Positions 12,601 through 21,934 of a stretch of DNA of 64,000 nt are shown piece by piece. The first letter of the stretch is position 1. The number at the start of each line of letters is the position of its first letter. The stretch is taken from the NCBI GenBank assembly GCA_021613375.1, contig CM038728.1:33651407-33715406 (forward strand), given 5' to 3'. The translations under genes were made by a program, and so were the position numbers. Source of the stretch: Megaleporinus macrocephalus. Lineage: Eukaryota; Chordata; Actinopteri; Characiformes; Anostomidae. Under the pieces are notes generated by a model. It had not been told where the DNA came from, ran no database searches, and saw only the letters and a program-made list of their open reading frames with translations.

Positions 12601-13026
12601 AGTTTATTATCGAGGGAGCAGACGTTTGCGAGGAATAGCGATGGTATAGCCGGGCGGCTAGGGCTAGCCTTTAGCCTCGCGCGAATCCCGGCTCTCTTCC
12701 CGCGCTTCCGCTTTCGCTCGCATCGCTTGCGATGACACTTCCGCCGGGCTCCGCCATCAGGAAACGCCGCGGACTGCAGGCCTGGGTCTTGTAGCAGGCT
12801 GAGCTCTTGTAGCGTCTGCAGAACTTCGTCCGAAAGATTGTTTGTAGGCTGATTTCTCCACTGAAGCAGGGTCTGGCGGTGGTAGGATATGTGCACTGGT
12901 GTTCCGATGCACATATTTGCAGAGATGGACGAGAATATTCACAAACAATAACACAAAAAGCACCAATTCTCGGACCAAGAGCGGCCGCTGCGTGTTAACG
13001 CGCCGCCGACCGGATGTAGAGGATGT
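9685..13026 (-). mobile_element. Full-length L2-type non-LTR retrotransposon
   Basis: The element lies on the minus strand. The 3' end is at 9685, where the minus strand reads GACAATAAAAACCCACTTGA then repeats of ACTTG, a tail style seen in fish L2 elements. The 3' UTR is about 320 bp. One long ORF (10005-12914) fills the body and the 5' leader is about 100 bp. Total length is about 3.3 kb, near the full length for L2. Both sides abut the GTATAGTTGG minisatellite, and a short TGTAGT-like duplication is possible but cannot be separated from the array. L2 versus a neighbouring clade of the CR1/L2 group is inferred from memory of motif style. Confidence 0.85.
10005..12914 (-). CDS. L2-type LINE polyprotein: AP endonuclease and reverse transcriptase
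   Basis: A 969-codon uninterrupted frame from ATG to stop. Residues 60-85 are strongly basic ([14 protein letters not shown]), possibly nucleic-acid binding. Residues about 92-305 form the apurinic-type endonuclease that nicks target DNA: AGDFNH at 248-253, LDLVYT at 277-282 and the catalytic SDH at 299-301. Residues about 515-800 form the reverse transcriptase: AAGPDNIPG at 524, NDYRPVAL at 581, [13 protein letters not shown] at 616, [10 protein letters not shown] with catalytic Asp653, [14 protein letters not shown] at 708 and FADD with Asp742/Asp743. The C-terminal part ([10 protein letters not shown] near 933) is typical of the group. The product would make cDNA by target-primed reverse transcription. 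All visible catalytic residues are kept and no stop or frameshift is seen, so the copy is probably young. No separate ORF1 is seen in the element, as in many fish L2 copies. Confidence 0.93.
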   Translation of the reverse strand: MCIGTPVHISYHRQTLLQWRNQPTNNLSDEVLQTLQELSLLQDPGLQSAAFPDGGARRKCHRKRCERKRKRGKRAGIRARLKASPSRPAIPSLFLANVCSLDNKLDCIRLQRATQREFRDCCALVFVESWLSDSIPDSAIQLDGLASFRADRSAALSGKTRGGGVCVYINTEWCNNAVTVAKHCSPLVEFVIVKCRPFYLVREFSAVLIAAVYIPPSASANAKEALWELHGGVSDLQTRHPDALFIVAGDFNHANLQSVLPKFHQHVDFATRGANALDLVYTNIPSAYRAEPRPHLAFSDHMSVYLTPAYTPLIRRSRPVQKQVKTWPAGAISALQDCFECTAWDVFREAATEGDSVNLEEFTASVTGYISKCIDDVTVSKTITICPNQKPWMTPEVRALLRTRDSAFRVGDKAALRRARAKLSRAIREAKRAHAQRIHNHFQDTGDTRRMWQGIQEITHYRTMPPSCDSDAFLPDALNDFYARFEAQNNTLVSKITPKPDEQALCLTAVDVRKTLRRVNPRKAAGPDNIPGRVLRECADQLTDVLTDIFNVSLRSSTVPTCLKTTTIIPVPKKSTVSCLNDYRPVALTPIIMKCFERLVMRNIKTQLPSSLDPLQFAYRPNRSTDDAITTTLHLSLTHLEKKDTYVRMLFIDFSSAFNTIIPQNLTRKLSLLGLNTPLCNWILDFLTGRPQLVRFGNSSSSTITMNTGAPQGSVLSPLLFTLLTHDCVAKHSSNSIIKFADDTTVLGLISKGDESAYREEVQQLTDWCTVNNLHWNVEKTKEMVVDFRKSRPDHSPLNINGSSVEIVKSTKFLGVHLAENLTWSLNTSSTAKKAQQRLYFLRKLRKARLPPPILTLFYRGTIESILSSCITAWFGTCTASDRKSLQRIVRTAERIIGVSLPSVLDIYTTRCIRKATSIVDDPTHPSHRLFSLLPSGRRYRSVRSNTTRLCNSFFPQAIRLLNTTQRLN

Positions 13027-13885
13027 AGAGACCGGATGTAGTGTTATAATGGTATAGTTGGTATAGTGTAGTGATATAGTTGGTATAGTGTAGTGATATA
13101 GTTGGTTTAGTGTAGTGGTATAGTTGGTTTAGTGTAGTGGTATAGTTGGTATGGTGTAGTGTTATAATGGTGTAGTCGGTATAGTGTAGTGTTATAATGG
13201 TATAGTTGGTATAGTGTAGTGATATAGTTGGTATAGTGTAGTGATATAGTTGGTATAGTGTAGTGATATAGTTGGTTTAGTGTAGTGGTATAGTTGGTAT
13301 GGTGTAGTGTTATAATGGTGTAGTCGGTATAGTGTAGTGTTATAATGGTATAGTTGGTATAGTGTAGTGATATAGTTGGTATAGTGTAGTGATATAGTTG
13401 GTATAGTGTAGTGATATAGTTGGTATAGTGTAGTGGTGTAGTTGGTATGGTGTAGTGGTATAGTGGTATAGTTGGTATGGTGTAGTGGTATAGTGGTATA
13501 GTTGGTATGGTTTAGTGTTATAATGGTATAGTTGGTATAGTGTAGTGATATAGTTGGTATAGTGTAGTGATATAGTTGGTATAGTGTAGTGGTATAGTTG
13601 GTATGGTGTAGTGGTATAGTGGTATAGTTGGTATGGTGTAGTGGTATAGTGGTGTAGTTGGTATGGTTTAGTGTTATAGTGGTATAGTTGGTATAGTGTA
13701 GTGATATAGTTGGTATAGTGTAGTGATATAGTTGGTATAGTGTAGTGGTATAGTTGGTATGGTGTAGTGGTATAGTGGTATAGTTGGTATGGTGTAGTGC
13801 TATAGTGGTATAGTTGGTATGGTCTAGTGTTATAATGGTATAGTTTGTATAGTGTAGTGATATAGTTGGTATAGTGTAGTGGGTT
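13027..13885 (-). repeat. Minisatellite, GTATAGTTGG family, right part
   Basis: The same array resumes to the right of the L2 element, with about 35 units of 22-30 bp. Higher-order repetition is visible: a block of several 22-bp GATATAGTTGGTATAGTGTA units followed by 30-bp GGTATAGTGGTATAGTTGGT units recurs about every 150-190 bp. Confidence 0.9.
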
Positions 13886-13985
13886 ACACTGCTGTCTTCC
13901 ATGCTGTAGACTGGGGTTTAATTATCTCCCAGGCAACCACCTTACAGTATACCAGTCAGTCTCCTTGGGTAAGACTATTAACATT
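13886..13985 (-). repeat. Flank of the minisatellite, inverted match to 3550-3610
   Basis: Read on the minus strand: AAGGTGGTTGCCTGGGAGAT, then AACCCCAGTCTACAGCATGG and GACAGCAGTGTAACCC. The segment at 3552-3614 reads AAGGTGGTTACCCAGGTGGA, GAACCCTAGTCTGCAGCATA and GGCAGCATTGTAGCC. Both lead directly into the CTATACC array, so flank and array probably spread as one dispersed unit. Confidence 0.7.
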
Positions 13986-15220
13986 AGATAAGTACATCTG
14001 TTAAAAAACGTTCACATGACCAAAAACTGGTTAAACTCTGATTGTTAATGGGGTTAGGGTTAAGGTTAAGACCAATTAATTAATTAATATCAGTATCTGC
14101 TGTGGGATGTGTTAATGAAGTGTTACCATTTGCTGTATTGTGATAATCTGTATTCGTATCTATTCATTTTAACATCACAGTAGAATCACATCCTATTTTT
14201 TAGCCAGACTTATTGATAAAAAGTGCTTATTTAAGAAATGCACACAATCCAACCCTTGAAACTCCATGACTGAACTATAAGACAAAACCAAGTCAGACAA
14301 GTTGAGCCGAATAAAGAATCACCTACTGAAACCACACTTTCCAGCAAACGGTGAAGGTCAGAAACGAGCCAGAAACTCAAGCTTCCACTTAATTGAGTAG
14401 GACTCGTGCATGTGGCGCTTTCAAATGGAGGACCCGCGCTTGAGCTAATTCGGGCAGCACAACACAAAGGCAGGGAAAGTTGGAGGAGTGGAATGAGAAG
14501 AAAGCTCAGGCAGCCAGGCTGGGGAGAGCTCCCGCTGTGAGAAGGCTCTAAAAATACAGAGGTGAAGAGGAGGCGTCCACGAAGAGTCAAACACACCTGA
14601 TTTTTCCATCAAAGAGCCGTTCCAGCCACTCTGAGGAGGAGGAGGAGGAGGCTGTGGAGAGCGCTTTCACTCCGGAACGTTCCGTGTTAGGAACCTTCTC
14701 TGCCAGCTCAGCCAATCAATGTGAGAGTAAAGAGCCGTATTTATCCGCGGGTCCGCGGGGAAGCACGGAGCGCTGGAGAAACATATAGATTTCGGCTGTG
14801 CTGCTTTTGCTGTGTTTTCATTAGAGAAGGCCTGGAGAGACGAGCGGCCCTCTGGATGCTGGACTGCGGTGGGTTTCTGAAGTTCTCCGGAGCTGATCAG
14901 CGGGAGTGGAAGATATACATATATACATATTTCTGAGTCGGGATCGTGGCCGTAGTGTGAGGGAAGGTTGATTGAGGGAGGGGAGAGAACTTTGAGGACT
15001 GGAGTTGGGCCTGACTGTAGTAAAGCTGATATAGGACTGAGGAGCAGGTTAAGGGAGGAGGAGGTGGTGGGGGTTGTGGACCTTATCACAGGAAGGGAAG
15101 GTGAGGATGTGAACTTAAAAGGCATTAGATTGGAAGGGAGGGTTTCAGGCATGTACCTCCTGCCAAACTTTCAATATCTGCAAGTTAAGAACTTTACAGG
15201 AGAGGGCAAAAGCATAATTT
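13986..15220. other. Intergenic, nothing firmly recognised
   Basis: Single-copy sequence with a GAGGAGG run near 14634-14650. Open frames on the minus strand at 14231-14596 and 14667-15152 have no recognisable domain, signal or splice context, so I do not call them genes. Confidence 0.5.
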
Positions 15221-15490
15221 ACAGGACACTGCTGTCTGGATAGTTTTGGTTGGTGGACGATTCTCAGTGATTCTCTGAGAATGACCCACCTCCCTATAAG
15301 TATCTGCTCTGTGGTGGTCCTGTGGGGGTCCTGATCATTAAAGAACAGAGTAATAAAGTATACAGAGAATCAGATGAACTACAGTCTGTAAGTGGAGCTC
15401 CTGTATGGTCAGTGGAGCTGATACAGTGGACAGTGAGTGGAGGTCCTGTATGGTCAGTGGAGCTGATACAGTGGTCAGTGAGTGGAGATA
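15221..15490 (+). mobile_element. Internally deleted copy of the foldback element
   Basis: The piece begins ACAGGACACTGCTGTCTGGA and GGTTGGTGGACGATTCTCAG. It then jumps to the outer arm (GAATGACCCACCTCCCTA, GGGGGTCCTGATCATTAAAG, GTCAGTGGAGCTGATACAGT). About two copies of the 45-bp arm repeat are present. Compared with the complete copy at 50 kb the central section is missing. Confidence 0.8.
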
Positions 15491-16031
15491 CTGGGATATA
15501 ACTGGAGCAGCCTGGTTTGTTTATTTCTTGCTCCCTCATTTAGAAACAAACACTGCCGTCACCACAAAAACCTTTATCAAGCTCAAAGTGTCTTCAGTTC
15601 TTCTGAGCAGTCTCCTCTACTTCAATGCAGCTTTAGAGCTCTTAGTGTTCTCTCAGGCAGCTACATGAGGAACCACGTGAGATACCTTTTGACAGAACAT
15701 GGAAGGAAAGTGTTTTAGCAGTTTCAGACTGTGGTGTAAGATTAAACGGTCCAACTCGCTCTGATCTAAAGACGTTCTGACTGTTAAAGCTTACATCACA
15801 GTGTGAAGTGGTCTGTTTTTAATAATGTAAACCCAGTTTTGTTGCAAATACATTCATGATATAAAGCTGTAAACACAAGACAAGACAGCTGATGAAGAAC
15901 TGAGAAGTCAGTCCCATAATATCTTGGAAAGCTGGAAAACAGAATATTTAACTTGTAATTTTCAGATTTCCTTTTATTAGAATAAAATTCAGAACTATTT
16001 GCGCACAGCACAATTTGATGTACTCATTGAT
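15491..16031. other. Intergenic, nothing recognised
   Basis: Single-copy sequence with no supported exon or element. Confidence 0.4.
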
Positions 16032-16197
16032 CTCCACTAGGGGGTTGGGGGTGGGCAGCCCAACCCACAGTACCCGGGGAGCAGCTGCTGGTTAGGTACC
16101 TTGCTCAAGGGTCCTGGCAGTTCATGGAATCGGACCAGCAAACTTTCAGTCACAAGGTTGGTTCCCCAACCTCCAGCTCACTACTGCCCCTGGATGA
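16032..16197 (-). mobile_element. tRNA-derived SINE copy, minus strand
   Basis: On the minus strand it starts GGGGCAGTAGTGAGCTGGAG (tRNA-like head with an A-box-like segment). It continues CTTGTGACTGAAAG, GGTCCGATTCC (B-box position), CCCTTGAGCAAGGTACCTAA and GGGCTGCCCACCCCC, and ends near CCCCCTAGTG. Block for block it parallels the SINE at 33757-34799, so both are copies of one family. It is immediately followed by the GGTT array. Confidence 0.7.
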
Positions 16198-16221
16198 TTG
16201 TCCATGAGTCTCCTGCTGCTC

Positions 16222-16590
16222 CTTGGTTGGTTGGTTGGTTGGTTGGTTGGTTGGTTGAGAATCACGGCATGCAGGCAAACCTGCATCAACCCATGAGTCT
16301 CCTGCTGCACCACCAGGTAGGTTGGTTGGTTGGTTGGTTGGTTGGTTGGTTGGTTGGTTGGTTGGTTGGTTGGTTGGTTGGTTGGTTGGTTGGTTGAGAA
16401 TCACGGCATGCAGGCAAACCTGCGTCAACCCATGAGTCTCCTGCTGCACCACCAGGTTGGTTGGTTGGTTGGTTGGTTGTTTGGTTGGTTGGTTGGTTGG
16501 TTAGTTGGTTGTTTGGTTGGTTGGTTGGTTGCTTGGTTGGTTGCTTGGAGAGTTGAGAATCACGGCATGCAGGCAAACCTGCGTCATGCA
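16222..16590 (+). repeat. (GGTT)n array with interspersed 60-bp unit
   Basis: Three GGTT runs (about 16222-16256, 16319-16394 and 16455-16550) alternate with a conserved block containing GAGAATCACGGCATGCAGGC, AAACCTGC and CATGAGTCTCCTGCTGCACC. The blocks are at 16257-16318, 16396-16454 and 16555-16590. The whole forms a higher-order repeat of about 140-160 bp. The third run contains GTTT and GCTT variants. Confidence 0.9.
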
Positions 16591-17580
16591 TGGAAGGGTT
16601 AAAAAAAGTATACATTCCAAAGTCTTGGGCCAAATTTCTCTACATATCCTTTGGGCCTCTGTGCTGGATAAGCAGTAATCAGAGGGGCTCATGCTGGAGT
16701 GAGTGCTGAAATACCACCACTGGACGGGGCTACGCTAAGCTGTTCTCCACTGGCGCAGGAAGGGCTTTAAAACCAGCCGCCATCCCCCGAAACAGCGCTG
16801 GGGGATTTCGCCGGGATCTTTTCTAAAGCCGTACAGAAAGCCACTGCTGAATGACAGCGAGCTCGCACATGTATTTCACAGACTCGCTCACGTACGCACA
16901 GAATGGTGCAAATTGTATAGACACTTGTGAAAATACCGGGCGTAGCCGCAGGGGAGCCGGCAGACAGGGGCATATATCACATCTCCACACACATGAATCA
17001 CCGTGATTGCTTTAGCCGGTTTGAGCCCAGCTGTGTGCGGCTGGACGTGCAGACGCGGACGTGCGGGGAAGGGAAGGAGCGAGTGCTGGATGGAATAGCG
17101 ATGAAGAAAAGAGAGCAAGGGGAGTGCCAGCTTTGTGAAATATCATATTTCCTGCATGTGCAATGCAAGTCTAGCTCTAAGTCAAGCTTCTAGAGGCCAC
17201 TTTTGTTTTACGTTCGTCATGACCGGATCCATAGAGGAATTACTGACCAGGCTATTGAGGCCCTCTTGTTTCGAGGGGCTTGTGGGGGCCCAAATAGATC
17301 AAACGAATATCAGTTGATTCAACAAACAACTAACTAAATGAATAAACTGGATAAACAGGATATTTGTGACTTCTGTTCATGCATGTAAACTCGAAATGAG
17401 AAGAAATTATGTTTTAAATTGTTACAATGTCGGCACGTTTTTTTGTATGTGGCAACAATTTGGTCCTAATTTGGGGTGGCATGGCTTTGTATGATGAAGG
17501 AAGCTTTCGATCACGGCTAATCGCTAATGATGTCACTTCAGTAATGAAGTGACGAAGCCAAAGTCCACAGGTAGCGTGTG
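16591..17580. other. Intergenic, possible conserved non-coding sequence
   Basis: No exon is supported. The stretch 16790-17060 is non-repetitive and mixed in composition, with phrases such as ACAGAATGGTGCAAATTGTA and AATCACCGTGATTGCTTTAG. It is a candidate regulatory element only by impression. Confidence 0.3.
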
Positions 17581-17589
17581 ACCTGCCCT

Positions 17590-18030
17590 TACCAATGAGT
17601 CCTGCTAGCCTTCCGGGAACTGGAGATCTCAGAAATATGCAGCCGACTTAGGCATACCTTATTGAGACACTCACCCGATATTGATGTCCAGACAGCCAGA
17701 GAAATTTAGATTTCATAAGTAAGCTCATGAACACCTGACTTGGGGGACTTAATAGGTTAGAAGAGCATGTTGTGCCTTTCCAACGTGCCCTGGATCACAT
17801 TGCTAGCCTTCAGGGAACCAGAGATACAGACCCCGGGAATTTCCCAAGTGTGCAGCCTACTTAGGCACACCATAGGCGGACTCGTCAAAACGCTTGTACA
17901 GGACTATAAGGTGTTGTGCTCCATCTTTCAACCACACATGACTTTACCTGGGCACCTAAAGGCATGGCTTAGTGGAGCATGTCATGCCCTGTCCAACGTG
18001 CCCTGGAATACATTGCTAGCTTCCATCCAA
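17590..18030 (+). repeat. Imperfect tandem repeat of ~200-bp units
   Basis: Phrases recur in order: TGCTAGCCTTCCGGGAACTG near 17605 with TGCTAGCCTTCAGGGAACCA near 17800; GCAGCCGACTTAGGCATACC near 17640 with GCAGCCTACTTAGGCACACC near 17852. In addition, CAACGTGCCCTGGATCACAT at 17780 parallels CAACGTGCCCTGGAATACAT at 17993. This gives two to three diverged copies. Confidence 0.65.
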
Positions 18031-18287
18031 CATCTAACCGGTCTGGAAAAAGCACATGACCTATAGAATCATCATAGCTACATCATAGATATGTCCATGT
18101 TTCTGGAATTGGAATTCCATCCGTCATTGATAAATGGCTGCAACCAGAGATGTTTAGGCTTTTTTGCTGTTCATTATGTTGCGAGAAAAAGTTCTCTTTG
18201 CTTGCACTTGAAATGTTTTGGGTGGTTAAATATTCCAGTGGGCTGCAAAAGCTTTTGTGGTTCACTGTGCAGGCCAGAGTTGCAAAA

Positions 18288-18955
18288 ATGTGGGATTCAC
18301 TGGAACTGAGTTACAAAAGTTTGGGATCTTCTGGAATAGAGTTGCAAATGGTTGGGATCATCTGGAATGAAGTTGTAAAGGTTGGTATTCTCTGGAACAG
18401 AGTTGCAGGGTTGCAAAAGATTGGGATCTTCTGAAATAGAGTTGAAAAAGGTTGGAAACTTCTGGAATGAAGTTGCAAAACTTGGCATTCTCTGGAACAG
18501 AGTTGCAGGGTTGCAAAAGGTTGGGATCTTCTGAAATAGAGTTGAAAAAGGTTGGGACATTCTGGAATGGACTTGCAAAAACTTGGCATTCTCTGGAACA
18601 GAGTTGCAGGGTTGCAAAAGTTTGGGATCTTCAGGAATAGAGTTGCAAACGGTTGGGATCTTCTGGAATGGAGATGCAAAATGTTGGAAACTTTTAAAAT
18701 GAAGTTGTAAAGGTTGCCATTCTCCTGAGTTGCAGGGTTGCTAAGAGTTGGGATCTTCTGAAACAGAGTTGCAAAAGGCTGGGATCTTCTGGGATGGAGA
18801 TGCAAAAGGTTAGCATCTTCAGGAATAGAGTTGCAAACGGTTGGGATCTTTTGGGATGGAGATGCAAAAGATTGGGATCTTCTGGAATGAAGTTGTAAAG
18901 GTTGGCATTCTCCTGAGTTGCAGGGTTGCTAAAAGTTTGGAACTTCTGGAACAGA
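18288..18955 (+). repeat. ~30-bp minisatellite, GAGTTGCAAAAGGTTGGGAT family
   Basis: About 20 copies of a roughly 30-bp unit: GAGTTGCAAAAGGTTGGGAT followed by CTTCTGGAATA. Insertions of GCAGGGTTG create a longer variant. On the minus strand it reads as repeated SQPFATLFQKIPT-like peptides, an artefact of a stop-poor repeat. Confidence 0.9.
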
Positions 18956-20450
18956 GCTGCTTTTTAACCCTTTGATAAAAATAGTCTTCCTTCAGTCTGC
19001 CGGCGATTGTTTTGTAGATTCTGTTTTAAAGCAAAATTAAGATATAAGATCCAGCATGTGCTTTGAATGGCTGCAATTTTGTGTTTTGGTTAAGTGAACC
19101 CAAACCACCCTGCAGTCTAATTGCCTGTTAGGTGGAGACAGGGCAGATTTTTTCTTTTTTTTTCTTTTTTTTGCATGTTATTCTCGGCTCTTGGTCCGCC
19201 ACTGTTGGTAAAAAAAAAAAAAGAAAAAAAAAAAGAAATTTCACTTTTGCTGGGTTTTGGCTGTCAGAGCCCGACCCGCTCCGCCTCTCGCCCTCTCTCA
19301 CTTTGAGAAAGTATCATTAAAAAAGTCGGATTCGCGTCGGAATGTTAACGAGCCCCGGCATTAGTGTGTGACGGAGCTGGGAGGCTTAATGCCGCTCTCT
19401 TTTAAGGATGCTGAAAGCCTGGATTTGTTGATGCAGAAAGACCGAATGTTTCGGTCAAAGAGTTACACAAAGGTGGCATGTCCTGTCAAGCAAGCATGGC
19501 CAGGATGATGAAAACATAAACATTTTCTCATTACAGGAACATTCGGCTGAAAGAAAGTACTGTTTTAACCCAAAACTGTAACTTTTATTATAAGAAAAGT
19601 AAAAAAGATTAAAGCTTTAAAGCTGATCTTTTAACTGGCCAGGGAAGGCTGTGTGCAGCGCTGTTGCTTGTATATTGATTATTCAACTATTAGCTACAAC
19701 TCTTGTTGTAGTCTTGGCCTCGGACCCTCCACAGATTTACACCTAAGCTATGATCTGAAATCTATTGCGTATAAAGCTGCGTGTTGCATTCTGATTGGCT
19801 GTTCTAACGTCCGTGTGCATCAGTGTAGTCTTAATGATCATAAGGAATAGAAACGCATAATGAAGTTTCCTAATTACATCACGTAGAAGTAACAACACAG
19901 AGAGAAAAGCGAAGGCCCTACGACTGAACCCTGAGGGACTCCACGAGAACTGCTACATTTTCTGATCATTAGTTTCCCAGTGAAACCAAAAATTGACTAA
20001 TTTGTTGAGTATGATTGCTACAGAGGCCTACTGAGCAGTCAAGCTGGTGGACTCGAGTGTTTTTGAGAGGTTTCAGAAGCTACGCTATGATCCCATAGAC
20101 TGCTTGCGTTCAGAGTTTTGAAAAGCCACACCAACATGAGTAAGATCACAACTTGCTATTCCAGGCAGTCTTGTGTTCCTCGTTTCACTGTGACTTAAAG
20201 CCACTTCCTGCACCACAACATCCTGAATTCCATTGACCAATGACATTTTAGAACATGACTACTGTGCTGTGGTTCTAGCTACGCTGGTTAGAAGTCATTG
20301 CTTCTGAAGCCACTGTCTGGATTTGGATGATGAGATGATTTCCGGAGTGGAAAAGCAGTTTTTGAGCATCCTCTTCGACCAATCAGTGTTTGTTTTCACG
20401 TCACCTTCAGTTTCGGGTCAGCTTGCTTGGTGTCTTGAATGAGGTCACAG
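18956..20450. other. Intergenic, nothing recognised
   Basis: Single-copy sequence with T-rich and A-rich runs at 19150-19235. No exon, RNA gene or mobile element is supported. Confidence 0.5.
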
Positions 20451-21360
20451 CACTTGTTATGAGAGTTAATATGAGTTACTAATTATGAGTATTATTTGAC
20501 TAATCATTACTATTACAACAAATGATCATGACTATTAATAATTATTACTATTAAGTGTTACTGTTTTTAGAGTTAACACAACCTAGTACCAGGTAGTGTG
20601 TTTGGAGAGATAGAGCTGAACCGGTTCTTTGTAGTCAAAGACCCATAAGAACAAACACATGTTGGGGGTTAATTAATTATTACATGGTCAGTAAAACCCA
20701 AATTAGACACTATTAAAAGTTTTTATTGATTATATATTATAATAAATTGTAGATGTGTAATGGGCATTACTAATTATTAGTATTACTTGACTAATCATTA
20801 CTATTACAACATATTATCATGACTATCATTATTACTATTATTTAGTGTTACAGTTTCTAGAGTTAATACAATGTTAATTAGTCATTAATATTTCAAGATA
20901 CATTCCATATTGTAAAGTATAGATTTATTCATCACTAATTACAAGTTTACTCAGTTTAATCAAAAGTTTAATACTTTATAATAATTAAAGGATTTACTTT
21001 GGAATAATTGTTATAATAGTGGTTATTAATTAAATAATTTTTAACACATAATTAACACATGGAGGATTCAAGGTACAAAAAGTATACAACTGTATAAATA
21101 GTTTATTAATCGTTAATAATTAGGTCATAAACACCTGAAAATCATTAACAAACTATTCATACATGCTTTATTAGGGTGGTCTTATTAGTACCAAATATAT
21201 ATGACCACCCTTATAAATCAGATATGAATAGTTTATTAATGATTATTAATTAGGTCACTAACACATGGAAATCATAATAAACTATTCATAATAAACTATT
21301 TATGCCACTCTTTTAAAGGTTTTTATTCTAAAGATCAATAAATATATAATAATAATAATA
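20451..21360. repeat. AT-rich region with local duplications
   Basis: Very A+T-rich. The phrase GACTAATCATTACTATTACA occurs at about 20499 and 20790 with matching surroundings, a ~290-bp step. ATAGTTTATTAATCGTTAAT at 21097 matches ATAGTTTATTAATGATTATT at 21227, followed in both by AATTAGGTCA. These are diverged tandem duplications. Confidence 0.6.
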
Positions 21361-21934
21361 ATAACTAGAACTCAATAAATTATTCCAACCTCTTGTTGGA
21401 TCGACAGATGGTTCTTGAGATTAACCTCTGTTTATCACTAGTCCTGGTCTTTGTTCTAAGCCTGGTCTTAAGCCTAACACTGGTACTGACACCGCTCTGT
21501 AGAGTCTCACCTGACGGTGAGTGTGACTGTGGTTGAAACCTCTGGGTGGTCCGTAGGGGGCGAGCAGGAGCGCGGAGGAGCCTGTAGGAGTGAAGGTGGA
21601 GCTCAGCGGCGTTCTCACATTAGACTGTGTCGCTGCATAATTTAGCGCTGGTAGCTCGTTAACCCCCCCAGCGCGGCGGGTTTAAAGACCCCGTTTAAGC
21701 GCGGACTTATTTAACGGCAGGTTCTCAACACCTTCTCTGAAGTGCTGCTGCCTCGTCTGCTGCTAACGGAAATCAAAGTCAAAGTGAATCCCCCCGCTTA
21801 GGGCCAGAACGCCCCCCGCAACCAATCAGAGCCAACAAACACACCCCCCACTTCCACAGTGCGTTTCAGGCCAATCACACTAATCAGCCCCGACTACAGA
21901 GCACCACCAGGGGGAGCGTTTTAATTGCCCTTTA
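21361..21934. other. Intergenic, nothing recognised
   Basis: Single-copy, moderately GC-rich sequence. The ORF at 21421-21618 on the minus strand has no recognisable features. Confidence 0.4.

Noticed and set aside
13192..13902. 236-codon minus-strand Tyr/Thr-rich frame
   Set aside because: Translation of the GTATAGTTGG minisatellite.
14049..14070. GGGTTAGGGTTAAGG, reminiscent of telomere repeats
   Set aside because: Only about two units; too short to indicate an interstitial telomere.
14667..15152. 161-codon minus-strand frame
   Set aside because: No domain or family resemblance and no splice or promoter support.
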